Assembly: GCF_039543205.1 (NCBI RefSeq)
Contig: NZ_BAABJH010000007.1
Location: forward strand, 186,001 to 250,000
From: Flaviramulus_B aquimarinus
Lineage (GTDB): Bacteria; Bacteroidota; Bacteroidia; Flavobacteriales; Flavobacteriaceae
Length of the DNA stretch: 64,000 nucleotides
Direction: 5' to 3'
Shown piece after piece: positions 60,974 to 64,000 of the stretch (positions within the stretch are counted from its first letter, which is position 1; the number at the start of each line of letters is the position of its first letter). Both the position numbers and the translations under genes were made by a program. The notes beneath the pieces were generated by a model. The model made no database searches and was not told the DNA's origin. It worked only from the letters and a program-made list of their open reading frames with translations.

Positions 60974-61927
60974 ATGTCCGATGTAGCTGCTATCGAAAGA
61001 TTTGTAAAACAATTTAAGACGTTAAAAACTGAAGTAGCCAAAGCTATTATAGGTCAAGATGAAGCCGTTACTCAAATTTTGATTTCTATTTTTTCAGGCG
61101 GGCACTCACTATTAATTGGTGTTCCAGGTTTAGCAAAAACCTTAATGGTTAATACTATAGCACAAGCTTTAGGACTGGACTTTAAACGTATCCAATTCAC
61201 ACCAGATTTAATGCCTAGCGATATTTTAGGAAGTGAGATTCTAGATGAAGATCGCCATTTTAAATTTATAAAAGGACCAATTTTTGCTAACATTATTTTA
61301 GCAGACGAAATAAATAGGACACCACCAAAAACACAAGCAGCTCTATTAGAAGCTATGCAAGAACGTGCCGTCACTGTGGCAGGACATCATTATAAACTAG
61401 ATTTACCTTATTTTGTTTTAGCAACACAAAACCCTATTGAGCAAGAAGGGACCTACCCCTTGCCAGAAGCACAGTTAGACCGTTTTATGTTTGCTATTAA
61501 TCTAGATTACCCTTCTTTTGAAGAAGAAGTGCAAGTTGTTAAATCAACAACAAATGATATTCAACCTAAGGTTAACGCTTTGTTTTCGGCAAAAGAAATA
61601 GTGGACTTTCAACATTTAATACGTCGTATTCCAGTAGCAGATAATGTTGTAGAATATGCGGTTTCAATGGTTGGAAAAACAAGGCCTAATTCTGATGCCG
61701 CTCCAGATTTAGTAAAAGCCTATATAGATTGGGGAGCAGGACCAAGAGCATCACAAAACTTAATTTTGGCAGCTAAAACACATGCCGCTATTAGTGGCAA
61801 GTTTTCACCAGATATTGAAAATGTACAAGCCGTTGCCCATAGTATTCTAAGGCACAGAATTATAAAAAATTATAAAGCCGAAGCAGAAGGTGTTTCAGAA
61901 GAACAAATTATTAAAAGTTTGTTTTAA
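60974..61927 (+). CDS. MoxR-family AAA+ ATPase
   Basis: The 317-residue AAA+ protein has Walker A GVPGLAKT (49-56), Walker B IILADEINR (107-115), and the downstream MoxR patterns ALLEAMQERAVTVAGHHYKL, FVLATQNPIEQEGTYPLPEAQLDRFMF and WGAGPRASQNLI. MoxR ATPases assist maturation of partners containing von Willebrand factor A (DUF58/BatA) proteins. The expected DUF58/BatA partners do not follow; a convergent membrane gene does. It overlaps that gene by 17 bases. Confidence 0.94.
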   Translation: MSDVAAIERFVKQFKTLKTEVAKAIIGQDEAVTQILISIFSGGHSLLIGVPGLAKTLMVNTIAQALGLDFKRIQFTPDLMPSDILGSEILDEDRHFKFIKGPIFANIILADEINRTPPKTQAALLEAMQERAVTVAGHHYKLDLPYFVLATQNPIEQEGTYPLPEAQLDRFMFAINLDYPSFEEEVQVVKSTTNDIQPKVNALFSAKEIVDFQHLIRRIPVADNVVEYAVSMVGKTRPNSDAAPDLVKAYIDWGAGPRASQNLILAAKTHAAISGKFSPDIENVQAVAHSILRHRIIKNYKAEAEGVSEEQIIKSLF

Positions 61928-63620
61928 TAATTTCGTTTTCTGTCGGAACAGATAAAAAACCATCTTTCTGGTTTTTAGTTCTAAGCACTGGCGTATAATG
62001 ATAATACGTTTTAATGTAATTAACTTGTTTTTTGTTTACACAAGGTAAATTACCATTACCAGTACCCCAAATAAACATATCTGAATTAGGCGAGTAAAAT
62101 TCAAAACCATTAATAGTTTCTTTAGTGAATTTTGTTGTTGTTTTGGAAATACCTGCTGGAACAATAATATGTTTTATACTAAAACTATTGGAATCCATGG
62201 CAAGCGCATTATCTGTAAAATGTTTTAAGTTAATATTGAAAAAAACAGAAAAAGCACTAGCAACTATAGCGATACAAACAAGGTAGAAGCCTATCATTTT
62301 GTTTTTAAAAACAGAAATAAATATTTGTACAGACAAAAACATAATGAAGGCAAAGAAGAATCGATATTGCGGCGAATTATTCCAAAGAAGAATTAATTGC
62401 AAAATGGATAACGTATAAATAATAAATAGTCCAGATGCCTTGTTCTTCTTTAAAAGAAACCAAGGAAATAAAATAAGAAGTAAAATATAAAACGAATTAA
62501 AAAGACCGTCTAATTTTGGAATAGTAAGCCAATATTTAAAGGTTTCAAAAAAGTTTAAATGACTCGTGTCTACATTATTCATGCCATCCAAATAAGTTCC
62601 TCTTTTGTAAAAATTCAAGAGTGCTTTAGGTTGTTTCCATTCAAAATTTAAAAAATCAAATAGTTCAATAGGGTAAAAAAGATATCCAGAAATAATAGCG
62701 TTTTTACATAAAAATAAAATAAGCATGGTGCTACTAATGGCTATATAAGAAGCCAAACTTCCTTTTAGCGTTTTAAAATTTTGTACAAACAAAATAATAC
62801 TGAGAACAATTAAAATAGCCATAGTCACTTTTACAAAACATAAAAAAAGAACTAAGCTTAAAATTATTTTAAAATCATTTATGGATATCGTATAGCGCTT
62901 TTCAAGAAATAAAAATAAGATATAAGGCGTTACCAAAAAGATGATAAGGTCTGGGGAAGGCGCATTTATAAATTGCATTAAAAAAATGGAGAATATTAGC
63001 GTTAAGCCCAAGTAAAAATTCTGAATGCTTTTGCTCGTCTCGTAATTATTCAATTTTTCCAAGTAAAGCAGTGACGCTAATATGAATAAATAACCATTTA
63101 TATCATTAAAAATAGGGCATATAAAAGAAAAATTAAAACCAGCTTGTAAAGTGTGCCACGAAGAATTTTGTCCAAAAAAAGGATGTAAATTTACAAGGCC
63201 TTTCACATAACCATATTCATTAATCCATTTTATGGTTTGAATATAATAAGATTCGTTATCTAAAAGAAATGGTTTAGTTGAACTTTGAGCCAATACAATA
63301 ATCAAGATAAGAATAAAAAGAAACCGGTATGATGTTTTAAGATTGAAAAAAGTTTTAACGAAAGAATTAAAATGAAACCTTGTTAAATTTCGAAATTTAA
63401 AAACAATAAAGACGTTAATAATAAAAACAAAAAGATAAAACTCAATATTTAGTCTTATAAAAAAAGCAGCAAGGCTACATAGTAGAGTGTAAAGTAAAAG
63501 CCCTAAAAAATGATGGATTATAGGGTTGCACTTTTGGATTCCAAAAACCTTTTTAAGGAGTATTCCAAAATTTAAAGTGGTAAAAAAAATATAAATCCAA
63601 CTTAAAAGAATAAGTAACAT
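61911..63620 (-). CDS. large polytopic membrane protein (LIC_10190-like)
   Basis: The 569-residue protein has about 12 transmembrane segments and a C-terminal extracytoplasmic tail. N-terminal LLSWIYIFFTTLNFGILLKK, a periplasmic-looking loop FLLDNESYYIQTIKWINEYG and YVKGLVNLHPFFGQNSSWHT resemble a family annotated as LIC_10190 membrane protein (recollection of naming, moderate certainty). The architecture is like polytopic glycosyltransferases of the GT-C type, but no catalytic DxD-like motif is obvious. Its role is unknown. It is convergent with moxR (17-base overlap). Confidence 0.6.
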   Translation of the reverse strand: MLLILLSWIYIFFTTLNFGILLKKVFGIQKCNPIIHHFLGLLLYTLLCSLAAFFIRLNIEFYLFVFIINVFIVFKFRNLTRFHFNSFVKTFFNLKTSYRFLFILILIIVLAQSSTKPFLLDNESYYIQTIKWINEYGYVKGLVNLHPFFGQNSSWHTLQAGFNFSFICPIFNDINGYLFILASLLYLEKLNNYETSKSIQNFYLGLTLIFSIFLMQFINAPSPDLIIFLVTPYILFLFLEKRYTISINDFKIILSLVLFLCFVKVTMAILIVLSIILFVQNFKTLKGSLASYIAISSTMLILFLCKNAIISGYLFYPIELFDFLNFEWKQPKALLNFYKRGTYLDGMNNVDTSHLNFFETFKYWLTIPKLDGLFNSFYILLLILFPWFLLKKNKASGLFIIYTLSILQLILLWNNSPQYRFFFAFIMFLSVQIFISVFKNKMIGFYLVCIAIVASAFSVFFNINLKHFTDNALAMDSNSFSIKHIIVPAGISKTTTKFTKETINGFEFYSPNSDMFIWGTGNGNLPCVNKKQVNYIKTYYHYTPVLRTKNQKDGFLSVPTENEIIKTNF

Positions 63621-63786
63621 AACCTGTAATTATTAGAACAAACATAGATAATTAATTTAACTATTAGCATACTATGTTTAGACTGGATTTAAGTCGCTTT
63701 TTTTAAATAGTGTGCTTTAAAAATAAGCACTCAATAATCAACCTTATTAAATCATCATTTTCACCAAAAATTAATGCAAAAAAAGA

Positions 63787-63830
63787 AATCATACTAAATT
63801 ATAATATCACTATAATAATTTAGTATGATT
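63787..63830. repeat. perfect 16-bp inverted repeat upstream of the aconitase gene
   Basis: AATCATACTAAATTAT (63787-63802) and ATAATTTAGTATGATT (63815-63830) are perfect 16-base inverted arms with a 12-base loop. It lies 90 bases before the aconitase start. No T-run follows on either strand, so it is not a typical terminator; operator, structured leader or a folding element are possible. Confidence 0.6.
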
Positions 63831-63869
63831 GGGTGTATTATTGCGATGTTTATTTTTAGAACTTTGTAT

Positions 63870-63877
63870 TAATTTTG
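63870..63877 (+). promoter_or_regulatory. -7 box (TAATTTTG) for aconitase
   Basis: A perfect TAnnTTTG match 42 bases before the ATG at 63920, giving a short leader. Confidence 0.4.
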
Positions 63878-63919
63878 TATTTTGCGTTACTTTAAAAAAC
63901 AAAACTTAAATTATATTTT

Positions 63920-64000
63920 ATGGCATTTGACATCAGTATGATAAAAGGTGTTTACACCAAAATGGCTGACCGTGTAGATAAAGCACGTGAGATTGTAGGG
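63920..64000 (+). CDS. aconitate hydratase, N-terminal fragment (truncated by window edge)
   Basis: The first 27 residues read MAFDISMIKGVYTKMADRVD followed by KAREIVG, matching the start of Bacteroidota aconitases, which isomerise citrate and isocitrate in the TCA cycle. The rest of the gene lies beyond the window, so iron-sulfur residues cannot be checked. Confidence 0.75.
   Translation, partial: MAFDISMIKGVYTKMADRVDKAREIVG

Noticed and set aside
1..64000. CRISPR array, prophage or insertion sequence
   Set aside because: No regularly spaced repeats, transposase, integrase or phage structural genes were seen.

Overview
The window is a chromosomal segment of a member of the Bacteroidota, most likely a marine Flavobacteriaceae. 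The evidence is low GC (about one third by eye), almost no Shine-Dalgarno sequences, many TAnnTTTG -7 promoter boxes of the Bacteroidota primary sigma factor, lipoprotein signal peptides of the family type, and family-typical genes: DUF3810, DUF4293, the serine/arginine-rich 'vitellogenin-like' lipoprotein, Rho with a long polar insert, archaeal-type ProRS, YtxJ and methylmalonyl-CoA-linked MeaB. I see no rRNA, IS element, prophage, integrase or CRISPR array; there is one tRNA.

Layout. 1-3.4 kb: end of an unknown gene, a cupin lipoprotein, a class III-like sirtuin, TrmH, an SRPBCC protein and a CarboxypepD_reg-like protein. 3.4-9 kb (minus strand): DEAD-box helicase with a structured leader, Ste24-like M48 protease, SpoU methyltransferase, DUF3810. 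9-15.7 kb: PepD-type dipeptidase, S41 lipoprotein peptidase, YidD, CysS, FolE. 15.9-23.5 kb: FadL-like porin, low-complexity lipoprotein, divergent ProS, tRNA-Glu plus S20, a small acidic protein, Rho, DUF4293. 24.1-27.6 kb: DUF2891 lipoprotein followed by pxpABC (5-oxoprolinase). 27.6-30.6 kb: DeoD and DeoC, an OmpW-like barrel, and a second DeoC paralog. 31.2-37.7 kb: ClpB with three GAC-(A/T)5-GTC palindromes upstream, then GH16, YtxJ, GH16, MltF. 37.7-43 kb: TPR-like lipoprotein, FahA, GlyA, seven-heme cytochrome c. 43.3-50.6 kb: PyrG, YidC, YwqK/MORN protein, three-FAS1 lipoprotein, MnmA. 50.6-56.4 kb: nitronate monooxygenase, MATE, small acidic protein, PAP2, MeaB, methyltransferase and a small coupled protein. 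56.7-64 kb: three-gene parvulin/SurA chaperone operon, MoxR, a large polytopic membrane protein, and the start of aconitase.

Most of the window is housekeeping: translation and tRNA modification, nucleotide salvage, and envelope assembly (YidC, YidD, SurA-type chaperones, FadL porin, MltF). I found no obvious novel multi-gene defence or biosynthetic system. The points most worth a second look are regulatory or arrangement-level: the GAC-W5-GTC cluster upstream of clpB with a further copy abutting ytxJ, a GH16 pair flanking a bacilliredoxin-like gene, DUF2891 with pxpABC, paired deoC genes, a frameshifted small membrane ORF in a long gene-free gap, and several strong inverted repeats in intergenic DNA.
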